Assembly (NCBI RefSeq): GCF_964204645.1 | Contig: NC_134027.1 | Span: 16,108,485 to 16,172,484 of the forward strand | DNA: 64,000 bases | Source of the DNA: Tubulanus polymorphus | Lineage: Eukaryota > Nemertea > Palaeonemertea > Tubulaniformes > Tubulanidae | Reading direction: 5' to 3' | In this document: positions 29,851 through 39,216 of the stretch, piece by piece | How the letters are laid out: every line of letters begins with the position of its first letter | Position numbering within the stretch: position 1 is the first letter of the stretch | Made by a program: the position numbers and the translations under genes | Notes under the pieces: generated by a model | Told to the model about the DNA's origin: nothing | Seen by the model: only the letters and a program-made list of their open reading frames with translations | The model's database searches: none

Positions 29851-30866
29851 TTACGAGAGGAGAAATAAGCCAAGTCATTCCGCCGAACATAGAGAACCAC
29901 TGCGTGTGCCTGTGTATCTAGACCACCCTTAACCATGTTATAGGGAAGCGCGGAGATAGCGACACGGCGGTATTGTGTCCTGCGGCTGTCGGACAAGAAC
30001 CGAGACGAGATACACGATAGCAGCTGCAAGCCGTGTCAGGATGATGGTGAAATGTGTCGGAGAATCGGTGAAGTGTTGGACAAAGTGAAAAATTGTGAAG
30101 TTGGAAATTTCAAAAAAGTCCCCCAGAAAATCAAAAACAGTGACACTATACTATAGCTGGGGTACCGGGGTTCTGGGGTATCTGGGGTACTTGGGGTACC
30201 AGAAAAAACAGGTGACTGTTCCATTTTAACAGAATTTTTGGAACTTAAATTAGTACTAATTTCTGGTACCCCAAGTACCCCAGATACCCCAGAACCCCGG
30301 TACCCCAGCTATAGTATAGTGTCACTGTTTTTGATTTTCTGGGGGACTTTTTGAAAATGTTGAAAATGTCTTGGCACAAATCTCTTGCTACTGCATGTGC
30401 TTGCAGCGGCCACAGCATGCTTCGTCTCGGTTCTTGTCCGACAGCCGCGGGACACATTACCGCCGTGTCGCCCATCGCCCGCTTCCCTATACAGGGTTTG
30501 GGGTTGGTTGGTTGGTTGGTTGGACTTGTGCATTTTAGACATTAATTATAAATTGGTGGCTTACGATCGACACACACACTCGACTTGTGTTCAGCTCAGA
30601 GATGTGCCTGCGTGTGCTTGCAGCTGCATCGTGTGTCGAGTCTCGGCTCTTGTCCGACAACCGCGGGACACAATACCGCCATGTCGCCCATCGTCCGCTT
30701 CCCCTATACAGGGTAGAGTGGTTGGTTGGTTGGTTGTTCGATTACGGAACGAACTCTTTTTGGACTGAGTGATTGAGTGAGATAAGTATGTGTTATCTAA
30801 CCTCTTGGAAAAAGTTCGAACTTGGCTTATTTCTCCTCTCGTAACCTTACTTCTCCTCTCGTAACC
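29851..30866. mobile_element. Foldback composite element, copy 1
   Basis: The outer ends are inverted: TTACGAGAGGAGAAATAAGC at 29851 and its complement at 30826-30845, both being the hr unit. Inside are a 93-bp perfect inverted repeat (30113-30205/30260-30352) and three related modules of about 100 bp containing TTGTCCGACAGCCGCGGGAC, one inverted relative to two. (TTGG)n runs occur at 30499-30520 and 30718-30735. No transposase is encoded. A nearly identical copy lies at 34003-35125. Confidence 0.75.
30113..30352. repeat. 93-bp perfect inverted repeat with 54-bp spacer (copy 1)
   Basis: Arms at 30113-30205 and 30260-30352 are exact complements, rich in GGTACCCC-like units. The transcript or single strand would form a very stable hairpin. 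Confidence 0.9.
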
Positions 30867-30905
30867 CATGCACTGCATCGCAATCGAAATGGTGAGAAAT
30901 AAGCC
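30827..30905 (-). repeat. hr-like cluster 5: two units plus half-site
   Basis: TTATTTCTCCTCTCGTAACC and TTACTTCTCCTCTCGTAACC, then after 24 bp GGTGAGAAATAAGCC. The first unit is also the right end of the foldback element. Confidence 0.7.
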
Positions 30906-31025
30906 AATAAAACAAGTACCCGCACTTGCCCACCATTCACTGCAATTCTAAATGATAAATCAATGAAATTGTCACATTGTTGGTGGTGTCCACCATTCAC
31001 TGCAGATCTAAATGCTACAAAATCA

Positions 31026-31292
31026 TCAATCTTGTGCTAATTCAGGAGTTAATTTCTCAACTTTTTGTACGCCATCGATACGAATGCATACATCATGCCC
31101 CGCCTCGTACAAATCTTCGAATCGCAACACACGGCCTCCTAACTTTTTAAACATGTCCATGTCAGAACCATAGTGAACCATGTTGGCCCGATGCAAATAG
31201 TGCATGTATTCTCGTTCAAATCCTTTTAAGCTCATCGGCTTGACCACGAGACAACATGCGTTCGTAAAAATCTCTCTTGAATTTGTTACCAA
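31026..31292 (-). pseudogene. C-terminal fragment of an unidentified virus-block gene
   Basis: A minus-strand frame of 88 codons without an ATG at its beginning has coding character (for example RVLRFEDLYEAGHDVCIRID). It is cut at its 5' side by the hr cluster at 31299-31360. It could be the displaced 3' part of the nuclease gene or of another gene. Confidence 0.45.
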
Positions 31293-31298
31293 ACACGC

Positions 31299-31360
31299 TT
31301 ATTTCTCCATTTCTCACCCGGGTTACAAGAGGAGAACTAAAGATACAAGAGGAGAAATAA
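31299..31360 (+). repeat. hr-like cluster 6: full palindrome plus one unit
   Basis: TTATTTCTCCATTTCTCACC joins CGGGTTACAAGAGGAGAAC at an ACCCGGGT centre, the clearest imperfect palindrome of the family (31299-31340), followed by one more direct unit. Confidence 0.85.
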
Positions 31361-31547
31361 GTCCATTTGGACTTGTAAAAATTCTGGTAACTCTAATAAT
31401 GTATGACTCCGCGCAAAAACATTGTCCATCTTTTTTTCTTTGGCGAAGCGGGCTGAGAGCGCGAATAGCGCGATATGTGCCGGGGAACCGCTGCGCTAGC
31501 AAAATACTGCGAGGATGTAAGCAAAAACGCCAACAAATCATTAGATA
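31361..31547. other. Short spacer between hr cluster 6 and the nuclease gene
   Basis: No gene. Contains a GC-rich stretch (GCGGGCTGAGAGCGCGAATAGCGCG) unlike its surroundings, possibly inserted. Confidence 0.3.
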
Positions 31548-32141
31548 TTACTTGTGGTGTTTCAGCGCAGAATCGCCTAGAGTGAACGTATTGGTTTTGT
31601 TGTTCGGATTTCCTTGTAGTTTCTTGTTTTTGACATACGCAGCAATCATGTAGTCCATTATCGCTTTTTTAGAATCTCTCGATGCCAGCAATTCTGCTTG
31701 TTTCTGCGCACTCAACCTAGGTTTGGCGAAAGTTTTCATTTCGATCAGAGCAAGGGTAGGCGGATCTATACCTGAGATCTGGCGTGGTGTAAGAGGTGTG
31801 ATATTAGTTTCATCAATTGTGGTGCATCTGGTCAATTGTTGATCCACCAGACCACATACCTTCTCGCGGTAATCTCTCTCACTGGGGATTGTGCTCACAA
31901 TACCGTCAGGGGTACTGGCCATCATAAACATACCCTTGTTAGCCATACGTCCACCGAGGTAGAGATATAGAGGCGCCTTGTTGAAATCTCGCATCAAAAT
32001 CTCGACAGCATTGGATAACAAGACATCGAACGCCACATTATGAAGGTAAGTACCGGCAGCCATGGGTTGGTCGCTGGTCATGTGTTTTAAAGTGATCTTG
32101 TGGGAAATTGCCTTGGAACACTCGTCTTTACATTCGGACAT
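31548..32141 (-). CDS. PD-(D/E)XK exonuclease (alkaline-nuclease/YqaJ type), probably C-terminally shortened
   Basis: The 197-residue product has the signature of the lambda-exonuclease/viral alkaline-nuclease fold: an N-terminal helix with GTYLHNVAFDVLL, then ASTPDGIV with Asp79, then LALIEMKTF with Glu134 and Lys136, and a following Gln-containing helix (SAQKQAELLA). These are motifs II and III of the catalytic core. Viral alkaline nucleases process replicating DNA ends and support recombination. Family members are usually more than twice this length, and the sequence beyond the stop is disturbed by an hr cluster, so the C-terminal part may be lost. It starts 15 bp after the upstream gene on the same strand. 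Confidence 0.65.
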   Translation of the reverse strand: MSECKDECSKAISHKITLKHMTSDQPMAAGTYLHNVAFDVLLSNAVEILMRDFNKAPLYLYLGGRMANKGMFMMASTPDGIVSTIPSERDYREKVCGLVDQQLTRCTTIDETNITPLTPRQISGIDPPTLALIEMKTFAKPRLSAQKQAELLASRDSKKAIMDYMIAAYVKNKKLQGNPNNKTNTFTLGDSALKHHK

Positions 32142-32156
32142 CAGAGAGTCAATGGT

Positions 32157-32945
32157 TCATTTCATTTGATCGAAAGTCTGCGTGTTAGCAGCCACCTTCA
32201 ACCATTCCACCGGTCTTGTTAAAACCTGAGCATCTGATTCGGCTTGGCCTTTCTTGGCGATGGTTCGCGACTCTATGTATAGCATTTTCTTTGTCCAGTT
32301 GGCAAAACCTTGACTATTGGCCGTGATGATGTAGTAGGCCTCGGAAACACGGTTCTGGTCGCATAGACTCTTGATCTGTTGCTTATTAACACCGGAGTTG
32401 TAGTAACCAGTCCCATCAATAAAAGCAAGATTACACGAGCGTAATGTGTACATGTGCAAGTTGTAAATTGATTGTTGTCCAGAGGGTAATTGTAGAGCAC
32501 CTAGAGACGATCCTGCATTTTCCACCGATTTAATGACCGCCGTTGAAACGTGTTGTGCTGCAGTGGTTTTTGATCTAGCCCCGCCGTGAGCAGATGGTGG
32601 TGGGTTAAAGGACGTGGCTGGTGCTGGGGTAGATGATTGAACCGGTGGAGTCGGAGCCGGTGCAGGTGGGGTATTGATTTTGGGTAGAGTTGGTTGTTGG
32701 ACCGGCGGTGGAGCGGTAGTGGTACGTCTCCCACCAACACGACCACCTCGCTTGGGCTGCTGTTGCGGTTGTTGTTTTCGATCATCTATCTTTTTCTTGA
32801 GTTCATCATATGTAACTGCCCCCTTGGGCATAGCCGCTTTCCAAGACATTGTGAAAATGAAAAAGTAAAACAACCCTAAAAATGTTAAGATATATTTATT
32901 CATTTGGTTTACTGTACACATGATGTTATATTTTCCTTTACTCAT
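32157..32945 (-). CDS. Pro/Gln-rich 262-residue protein upstream of the nuclease
   Basis: Two starts are possible. ATG 32945 adds a hydrophobic segment (MNKYILTFLGLFYFFIFTMS); ATG 32849 gives a soluble protein starting MSWKAAMPKG. The first third is basic and Pro/Gln-rich (KQQPQQQPKRGGRVGGRR, then PAPAPTPP repeats), the last 120 residues look globular. The stop is 15 bp before the nuclease start, so the two are likely expressed together. No family recognised. Confidence 0.6.
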   Translation of the reverse strand: MSKGKYNIMCTVNQMNKYILTFLGLFYFFIFTMSWKAAMPKGAVTYDELKKKIDDRKQQPQQQPKRGGRVGGRRTTTAPPPVQQPTLPKINTPPAPAPTPPVQSSTPAPATSFNPPPSAHGGARSKTTAAQHVSTAVIKSVENAGSSLGALQLPSGQQSIYNLHMYTLRSCNLAFIDGTGYYNSGVNKQQIKSLCDQNRVSEAYYIITANSQGFANWTKKMLYIESRTIAKKGQAESDAQVLTRPVEWLKVAANTQTFDQMK

Positions 32946-33013
32946 ACGCGGTTACAAAAATATATTTTACAAAACGTTTGGTGAGATTTTTCGTACCTCA
33001 GTTGATGTTCGAG

Positions 33014-33021
33014 TATAAATA
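33014..33021 (+). promoter_or_regulatory. TATA box before the 33077 ORF
   Basis: TATAAATA lies 56 bp upstream of ATG 33077 in a divergent intergenic region. Confidence 0.45.
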
Positions 33022-33076
33022 CATTCGGACAAGACATTAAAAAAGCCAATACAAAATAAACCACCCAAACGCCATC

Positions 33077-33235
33077 ATGTGTGAAATGAAAGCGGCCAAG
33101 CCGCTATACAAGTTATCAGAGGCTGACGAGTATTGTGAAAAACACGGTGGTCGTGTATTTGCGCAAGACATTTCTGCTCACAATGCCAAAAATAAATTCG
33201 TGTCGCTTGCTTGTGTTGCACAACACGATTGTTAA
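33077..33235 (+). CDS. Short 52-residue ORF, probably truncated gene
   Basis: ATG 33077 follows a well-placed TATA box. The product has several Cys and His residues (EYCEKHGG, ACVAQHDC) and coding-like composition, but is short, and the sequence after the stop belongs to a converging gene. It may be the 5' end of a gene cut by rearrangement. Confidence 0.4.
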   Translation: MCEMKAAKPLYKLSEADEYCEKHGGRVFAQDISAHNAKNKFVSLACVAQHDC

Positions 33236-33646
33236 GCGAGCAATGGCTCCATGTCGGCGGCAAATGAACATACATCTCCACCAGTTGATCTCTTTCCTTC
33301 GTCGACTTCTTCGTAGACGGACTCCAATGGCAATGCGTTTACGTACAACGCCGGGTCTGTGCGACGCTAACCGTCTGTCGTCCTCTTTAACGGGTGCTAA
33401 CCATTTTCGATAATCATTCTCTTTCACTTTAAATATTTGAAAAAATATGCTTTGTTTGGCCTCTGCTAATAGCTCTTGCTCTTGCTGAATAATTTCCATC
33501 GCCGTCGCCATCGCCTGTTGCTGTTGCTGTTGTTCCTGCTGTACGGGTGGTAATGCAGCACTACTAGTTGTTGTAGTATTTGGCTCTGAACCACGGGTAA
33601 TCCGGCTAACAGTAGAAGTAGGTGTAGTAGTAGGTGTAGAATCCAT
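33116..33646 (-). CDS. Thr/Gln-rich 176-residue ORF, 3' half doubtful
   Basis: ATG 33644-33646 begins a Thr/Pro/Ser-rich segment, then a Gln run (VQQEQQQQQQAM) and a helical stretch (EIIQQEQELLAEAKQSIFF). From about residue 100 the product becomes Arg-rich with odd composition and overlaps the 33077 ORF antisense, so a frameshift or loss of the original C terminus is likely. Confidence 0.4.
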   Translation of the reverse strand: MDSTPTTTPTSTVSRITRGSEPNTTTTSSAALPPVQQEQQQQQQAMATAMEIIQQEQELLAEAKQSIFFQIFKVKENDYRKWLAPVKEDDRRLASHRPGVVRKRIAIGVRLRRSRRRKEINWWRCMFICRRHGAIARLTIVLCNTSKRHEFIFGIVSRNVLRKYTTTVFFTILVSL

Positions 33647-33719
33647 TTCGCGCGACAAGTTTACTTCCGATGGTGATGTACGAGTAAAAAGTAACTTGAA
33701 CTAGCAGGTAGTCCTCGAA

Positions 33720-34000
33720 GTTTTGTGCAAATTTTCAGGCTCAGCGGAGTGTGGGAACGTATAGATTGGTAATGGGGATCAAGGTGATCAAGGGGTGTAC
33801 ACGTGTAGGGTCACCCCTATTCTGAAAAAATCCCTCTGCGCGGAAAAACGCCGTTGTCTCGATTGAAATGGACTAAGGTAGTTGGCGGCATGTCTTTTGC
33901 AAAGTTTCAGGCTCATCGGAGTTTGGGAATGTGTAGATGGCGAGGCGATTAAGGGGTGTACAGGGGTAGGGTCACCCCCCATATGAAAAATTTTCATCTG
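33720..34000 (+). repeat. Two degenerate direct repeats of about 110 bp
   Basis: TTTCAGGCTCAGCGGAGTGTG ... GGGGTGTACACGTGTAGGGTCACCCC (33735-33815) recurs as TTTCAGGCTCATCGGAGTTTG ... GGGGTGTACAGGGGTAGGGTCACCCC (33903-33980). No gene. Confidence 0.65.
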
Positions 34001-34002
34001 CG

Positions 34003-35125
34003 TCATTCAGCCGAACATAGAGAACCACTGCGTGTGCCTGTGTATCTAGACCACCCTTAACCATGTTATAGGGAAGCGCGGAGATAGCGACACGGCGGTA
34101 TTGTGTCCTGCGGCTGTCGGACAAGAACCGAGACGAGATACACGATAGCAGCTGCAAGCCGTGTCAGGATGATGGTGAAATGTGTCGGAGAATCGGTGAA
34201 GTGTTGGACAAAGTGAAAAATTGTGAAAGTTGGAAATTTCAAAAAAGTCCCCCAGAAAATCAAAAACAGTGACACTATACTATAGCTGGGGTACCGGGGT
34301 TCTGGGGTATCTGGGGTACTTGGGGTACCAGAAAAAACAGGTGACTGTTCCATTTTAACAGAATTTTTGGAACTTAAATTAGTACTAATTTCTGGTACCC
34401 CAAGTACCCCAGATACCCCAGAACCCCGGTACCCCAGCTATAGTATAGTGTCACTGTTTTTGATTTTCTGGGGGACTTTTTGGAAAATGTTGAAAATTTG
34501 GCCAAGTTCGAAAATTTTTCATTTTCCATTCACCATAATATATGATGTTTATTCTTGACTTTATGCCATGTCAGACTCATACGGCTCACTGTGCTGCTGC
34601 TGCATCATTGCCTTAGCTCCATGTCTTGGCACAAATCTCTTGCTACTGCATGTGCTTGCAGCGGCCACAGCATGCTTCGTCTCGGTTCTTGTTCGACAGC
34701 CGCGGGACACATTACCGCCGTGTCGCCCATCGCCCGCTTCCCTATACAGGGTTTGGGGTTGGTTGGTTGGTTGGTTGGTTGGTTGGTTGGTTGGTTGGTT
34801 GGACTTGTGCATTTTAGACATTAATTATAAATTGGTGGCTTACGATCGATACACACACTCGACTTGTGTTCAGCTCAGAGATGTGCCTGCGTGTGCTTGC
34901 AGCTGCATCGTATGTCGAGTCTCGGTTCTTGTCCGACAACCGCGGGACACAATACCGCCGTGTCGCCCATCATCCGCTTCCCCTATACAGGGTAGAGTGG
35001 TTGGTTGGTTGGTTGTTCGATTACGGAACGAACTCTTTTTGGACTGAGTGATTGAGTGAGATAAGTATGTGTTCTCTAACCTCTTGGAAAAAGTTCGAAC
35101 TTGGCTTATTTCTCCTCTCGTAACC
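34003..35125. mobile_element. Foldback composite element, copy 2
   Basis: Nearly identical to copy 1 with a constant offset of 4,129 bp up to about 34480. It has an extra segment of about 130 bp (34490-34620) and a longer (GGTT)n run (34755-34800). Its left end lacks the hr unit and abuts the 33.7-34.0 kb repeats, so that end is truncated. The right end carries hr cluster 7. Confidence 0.75.
34242..34481. repeat. 93-bp perfect inverted repeat (copy 2)
   Basis: Arms at 34242-34334 and 34389-34481 match each other exactly and match the arms of copy 1. Confidence 0.9.
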
Positions 35126-35167
35126 CGCTATTTCTCCATTCGTAACCTTATTTCTCCTCTTGTAACT
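35106..35167 (-). repeat. hr-like cluster 7: three units
   Basis: TTATTTCTCCTCTCGTAACC, then a variant CTATTTCTCCATTCGTAACC, then TTATTTCTCCTCTTGTAACT. Confidence 0.75.
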
Positions 35168-35539
35168 TTATCTCATCTACTTTCGTAGAGCATCGGGGAC
35201 ATGTGTTTTTATTGTTCTTTATACAAGGCCGGTACACTAGCGTTTCACAACAGCGCTTTAGCTCGCAAGATCCCACATACAATCGCTCACACGCATGTGC
35301 CCGTCATCGTATTACTTATAGAGTCTGGTAGCGGCGTCGATGGAAACATACACGCAAATTCTTGAAGCACCAAATGACTTGGAATGTTTTATACTTCCTT
35401 CTGGCACCTCCTGCAATAAGACGATTGAGTCTGGGTAAACGGCGGATGATGATGTACACATGGGTAAAGTTGTTTTGTTGTGGCGGAGTTGTATTGACGA
35501 ATGGAGTATGGTCTGAGTAGGGTTGTGCTTCTTTACATT
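35168..35539. other. Gap with a possible short coding remnant
   Basis: A plus-strand frame from ATG 35200 runs 54 codons with a CFYC start and could be a gene remnant. Nothing else is supported. Confidence 0.3.
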
Positions 35540-35949
35540 TCACACATCAGAAGGTTGCTTCACCCCAAACATCATGTTTTCAAATCCACCACCATTCGCA
35601 GGATAGGGTGGAGGAGCTACAGAACCACCAGGCACTGTGTTTGGCATGGTTATAACAGTTGTAGGAGTATGGATAATTCCTAGATTTCTATTATTCTTAC
35701 ATGGCGCACAGCAACAGCAACAAAATCCACAAAAACAATCACTAATTACTGCTAATACAGCTAAGAGACCAAAAAACCACCAACATAGACTGTAGTTTTA
35801 TCGTAACATTTTCCATTTATATAGACTTCATCATCAAGTGAGCAGATGTAATCACCAACGGCATCATCGTCATTCGAATCATAATTGAACTCAGCATTAG
35901 CAATATTGGACAATAAAAAACAACCAAATAACACTATGTTGATTTTCAT
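35540..35949 (-). pseudogene. Shisa-like small membrane protein gene with a frameshift
   Basis: The minus-strand ATG at 35949 gives a signal peptide (MKINIVLFGCFLLSNIANA) and a short acidic ectodomain with two Cys residues. That frame stops at 35761. An adjacent frame continues with a transmembrane segment, a run of cysteines (CCCCCAPC) and a cytoplasmic tail with APPPYP, a PPxY motif, to TGA at 35540. This order (signal, Cys, membrane helix, CCCC, PPxY) is that of Shisa-like adaptor proteins. The break falls at a run of six A/T at 35771-35776, so it may be an indel in the genome or a sequence error. PPxY motifs recruit Nedd4-type ubiquitin ligases. Confidence 0.5.
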
Positions 35950-36081
35950 CTTTTAACATGCATGTGGGCGCCAAAACTAACTTTTTTGTCTTATTACTAT
36001 TGATGGTTAGAATATTTTCTAACAATATTTTCTCTCTAACTTCTCATATCAATAACACGAAACAAACTCTAACCGGATATG

Positions 36082-38247
36082 TTACATTTGAACGTTAATA
36101 AGGCTACATTTGCAACTTTGGTAACAACTTGGAAACAAATCGTCCTCACACTCAACGTCGCTTTCAATGTCTGAATTATTGTCGGTGTCCATAAGAGGAT
36201 CGTATCCTTGTAATATTTCATTACATATTTCAATCCTACACCTTGCATATTCCAACACTTCGGAAACTTCAACAAGAGGTATAAAAGTTGAAGAAACATC
36301 TTTGCCAGGAACTTTGATGCTGCGTCGTGCGGAGTTGAAATAATCGGAATCGATAATTGCTGACATTACTCTTGCGATTTCAGGATGCAAGAGATACTTT
36401 GTAAAACGTTTGATCACAGACTGTATTTGATCTGCACAGGCGTATGAAAAATCCCAACAACTTAATACGTTTACAAGATATTGTGTCATCATAAATAATT
36501 TGTCTCTAAGAGTATTACAAACCACACCTGGTAGTAGTTTTAGTAACATTCCTCGTAAGTCTGTAATTGTACAGAAATACAACTGTGAAAGAGTAAGTTT
36601 GTCTCGTTTAGTATTTTGAATTTCATCTAGCCAAACATCGCCGTCCAAACAGTACATGGCAAATCTTTCTTTCAGGATGTTGGCGTTGTCGGTACTAATC
36701 AATCGCTTCTGAAGTTTCTTGTCCCAATCACCGTACAGCTTAAACGGCGAAACGTTTGAGAAAATTATTACTTGGAGTTTTTCATTGTTTGTTTGAAACG
36801 AGTCGCCATAACTTTTACAATTTCCAGAAAAGTGTTCGGGGTTTCCACCAGCTAGAGCAGCGAGACTGCTGAACTCCAATTTTCGCTTTTCACTAAACTC
36901 GTCAAAGAACAGGAATTGAACGTTACGGCGAATATTGGTCCAATTATTGGTATCGTTGACGCACTGCGCGTTGTATAGTTTACAAAATGTATCGGCATTA
37001 AAGGTTTTTCCCCAATTGGGCCCATACGACCAAATGTACAAGCTGCGTCGTTTTACACCAATTCGGTATGGTATTATGGGTATTTCTATTGATTCTTTCC
37101 ATGGTTCTAGGGGTGTGTATATACCGTCTTCGTCTTGTTTACCTCGTCGGAATTTCATGACGTAAGTTTCCTCTAGATCAGGTTTTTGCTCGGATTCAGA
37201 AACTAGTTTGTTGTATTGAGATCTGGCACTTTGAACATAGGATATTTCGGTAAGTTTGATTGTGCCCTCGTTGACCAATTGATGTATGCTTTTTGTTAGC
37301 AATTCTTTGTTTTTGTGCTTTTGTTTGTCACATTTCGCGGTATACTCTATAATCGACTTTATTTGGTCAATCTCGTACATTTCGCCTACATTTAACAGTA
37401 GTTGACTGTCAATGTTAGCGCTTAGGTCGATACTTTGTTCGAGTATACTTTTTGGAAAGGGGGTATCGAAATTTCGACCTGACACCGATATGTTGTACTT
37501 GGTGAGTGTTTTCGCTAAGTTTTTAAAATCCATCTTTTTCTTTTCGTTTGATAATAGTAAAACATTGTTGTTTAACAAACAAGTGTTTTCTATTTTGTAG
37601 TCGTGAACGAACTTGACAATATTATCAACGCATTGTTTTTGGGCCTCGGTTCCATCATCGGTGGTCACTTGTAGACACAGTGTTTTGGTGTGGATGCGTT
37701 TCGATAAATTCACTTCTTCAAATTTCACATGTTTTATCTTAGGCTGGATATGTTTTGTTCTCAAATCGTATACAGTGATGTCTTTTAGGTCTTTGATGTG
37801 TTGTATTAGATACTTGAAATCATCATCCAGTTGTTTCTCGGCGTTTTTGGTGACATAATCTATGTCTTTTTGGGCTTTTGATAGATTGTCGTCTGTGTAG
37901 TTACACCATGTCATGATGTCGTTTGGTGTAATGTTGGTGTTACCTGTAAGATTCCTACAGACAATTGATGTAAGGATGGGTAAATAGTGTTTGGTGAAAT
38001 CACTTGCTCGTAAATCTTTTCCATCAATCAAATCAATGACATCTTTGTCTGTACGGACAACGACAGATGAATTGGGTAGTTTTAAAGGCCTGTCGGGAAC
38101 TGCGTCTTTTGGGTGTTGATTTTCGTCCGCTGAGTGTTGGCATTTTTTGGAGCGTTTGATACAAGTCGTGCTTGGTTCATTTGCTGCTAATGATGCTGAC
38201 GAAGATTTTCTTTTTCTCTTTGTAGTAGAATGTTTTGGTAAAGTCAT
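36082..38247 (-). CDS. Superfamily 3 helicase, 721 residues
   Basis: ATG 38245-38247 was chosen; codons upstream have no ATG. Residues 1 to 50 are basic and low-complexity with a likely nuclear signal (KRKRKSS). The C-terminal half has the three SF3 motifs in order: Walker A GPNWGKTF (about 409-416), Walker B FLFFDEF (445-451) and motif C QVIIFSN (492-498). SF3 helicases are hexameric DNA unwinding enzymes of viral and plasmid replication. The gene lies next to a primase gene on the same strand, 75 bp apart, so the pair looks like a split version of the fused primase-helicase (D5-type) found in large DNA viruses. Confidence 0.75.
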   Translation of the reverse strand: MTLPKHSTTKRKRKSSSASLAANEPSTTCIKRSKKCQHSADENQHPKDAVPDRPLKLPNSSVVVRTDKDVIDLIDGKDLRASDFTKHYLPILTSIVCRNLTGNTNITPNDIMTWCNYTDDNLSKAQKDIDYVTKNAEKQLDDDFKYLIQHIKDLKDITVYDLRTKHIQPKIKHVKFEEVNLSKRIHTKTLCLQVTTDDGTEAQKQCVDNIVKFVHDYKIENTCLLNNNVLLLSNEKKKMDFKNLAKTLTKYNISVSGRNFDTPFPKSILEQSIDLSANIDSQLLLNVGEMYEIDQIKSIIEYTAKCDKQKHKNKELLTKSIHQLVNEGTIKLTEISYVQSARSQYNKLVSESEQKPDLEETYVMKFRRGKQDEDGIYTPLEPWKESIEIPIIPYRIGVKRRSLYIWSYGPNWGKTFNADTFCKLYNAQCVNDTNNWTNIRRNVQFLFFDEFSEKRKLEFSSLAALAGGNPEHFSGNCKSYGDSFQTNNEKLQVIIFSNVSPFKLYGDWDKKLQKRLISTDNANILKERFAMYCLDGDVWLDEIQNTKRDKLTLSQLYFCTITDLRGMLLKLLPGVVCNTLRDKLFMMTQYLVNVLSCWDFSYACADQIQSVIKRFTKYLLHPEIARVMSAIIDSDYFNSARRSIKVPGKDVSSTFIPLVEVSEVLEYARCRIEICNEILQGYDPLMDTDNNSDIESDVECEDDLFPSCYQSCKCSLINVQM

Positions 38248-38322
38248 GCTGTTTGTCGTTGACTTCAATTCGGAGTATGGTTGGATTAATGACCGACTAG
38301 GTTGTGCTTCAGGACTAGATAA

Positions 38323-39060
38323 CTAGGGCAAAATGGATAGAACTGTAGAGCTGCAGATTTTACTTTGGTTAACAGCACGGAATTGTTGGTTTTTGTTGTA
38401 GACACCCTTGTCTATCATAAAACCATATTTTGTGTTAGAATTTTTGAATTCTAGAACACATCGTTTCATATCGGTTATTTCGTTAAATATAATATTTGGG
38501 TATATAACATGAAACGAATGCTTGTATTTCGTTTTCCTCACACGACTACTGGTTAGTACGAGACGCTGGGTAAATTCTGCTGCGGACATGGTGTCGTCGG
38601 TTTTGAATTTGATTAAGTACTTTTCAAATTCATTCACCATGTTTGATAGTAAATCTCGAGCATTTTGTTCTCGTGAGCGCGAGTCGTCATTGACGTTTCG
38701 ATCTGTTGTCCACTCGATGTCTAAATAAAGACGCTTTGGCTTCGTGTCATCTATTACTTCATAAACGTGTTCATCTGAACTCATGAGAGCTTGTACCAGT
38801 ATTTTGTCTCTCATTTGTGAATTGGATTCAGGCCTTTCGAATATGGAAGAACTAAATCTTTTACTGGTAGACTTTTTTCCATTGCCATTGGAATATGTAA
38901 CATCAATAGCAATGATTTTTTGAATGTTTTTTTCAACAGCTTCATTGAGTTTACAAGACTCGTTTTTCGAATCAAAAATTTTCATCATGAGACCATGCAG
39001 AGGGTGTGTAACATCGGGAATAGGTGCTGTTGTACTAAATACAATTTTCACACAACCATG
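38323..39060 (-). CDS. Archaeo-eukaryotic-type primase, 5' end missing
   Basis: The frame carries all three catalytic motifs of the AEP superfamily: YLDIEW (the DxE pair), KHSFHVIYP (the SxH motif about 65 residues later) and MIDKGVYNKNQQFR (third acidic residue with the flanking R-containing segment). This is the UL52/PrimPol-like arrangement. The first in-frame ATG is at 38988, but coding-like sequence continues upstream without an ATG until about 39060, where a host-like cassette begins, so the original start has been cut off. The product of 242 codons is short compared with herpesvirus or D5 primases and lacks a visible C-terminal zinc domain. Confidence 0.7.
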   Translation of the reverse strand, partial: HGCVKIVFSTTAPIPDVTHPLHGLMMKIFDSKNESCKLNEAVEKNIQKIIAIDVTYSNGNGKKSTSKRFSSSIFERPESNSQMRDKILVQALMSSDEHVYEVIDDTKPKRLYLDIEWTTDRNVNDDSRSREQNARDLLSNMVNEFEKYLIKFKTDDTMSAAEFTQRLVLTSSRVRKTKYKHSFHVIYPNIIFNEITDMKRCVLEFKNSNTKYGFMIDKGVYNKNQQFRAVNQSKICSSTVLSILP

Positions 39061-39216
39061 CGTTCAGCAGTACTGTGGCTTGTACTAATATGACATTTCA
39101 CCGGACAAGTCCGCCGTATTATTTATATGTGTGTCTGAACTTTTCTCACCAGATACGATTTTTCCTAACTCTAACCACAAACTAGTTGAGTCCACTTTAA
39201 ACAGTGAAATAGTGGA

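Noticed and set aside
30351-30772. ORFs with VGWLVGWLVG-type repeats on both strands in the foldback elements
   Set aside because: They are translations of (GGTT)n and of the inverted modules; frames differ between copies and composition is not coding-like.
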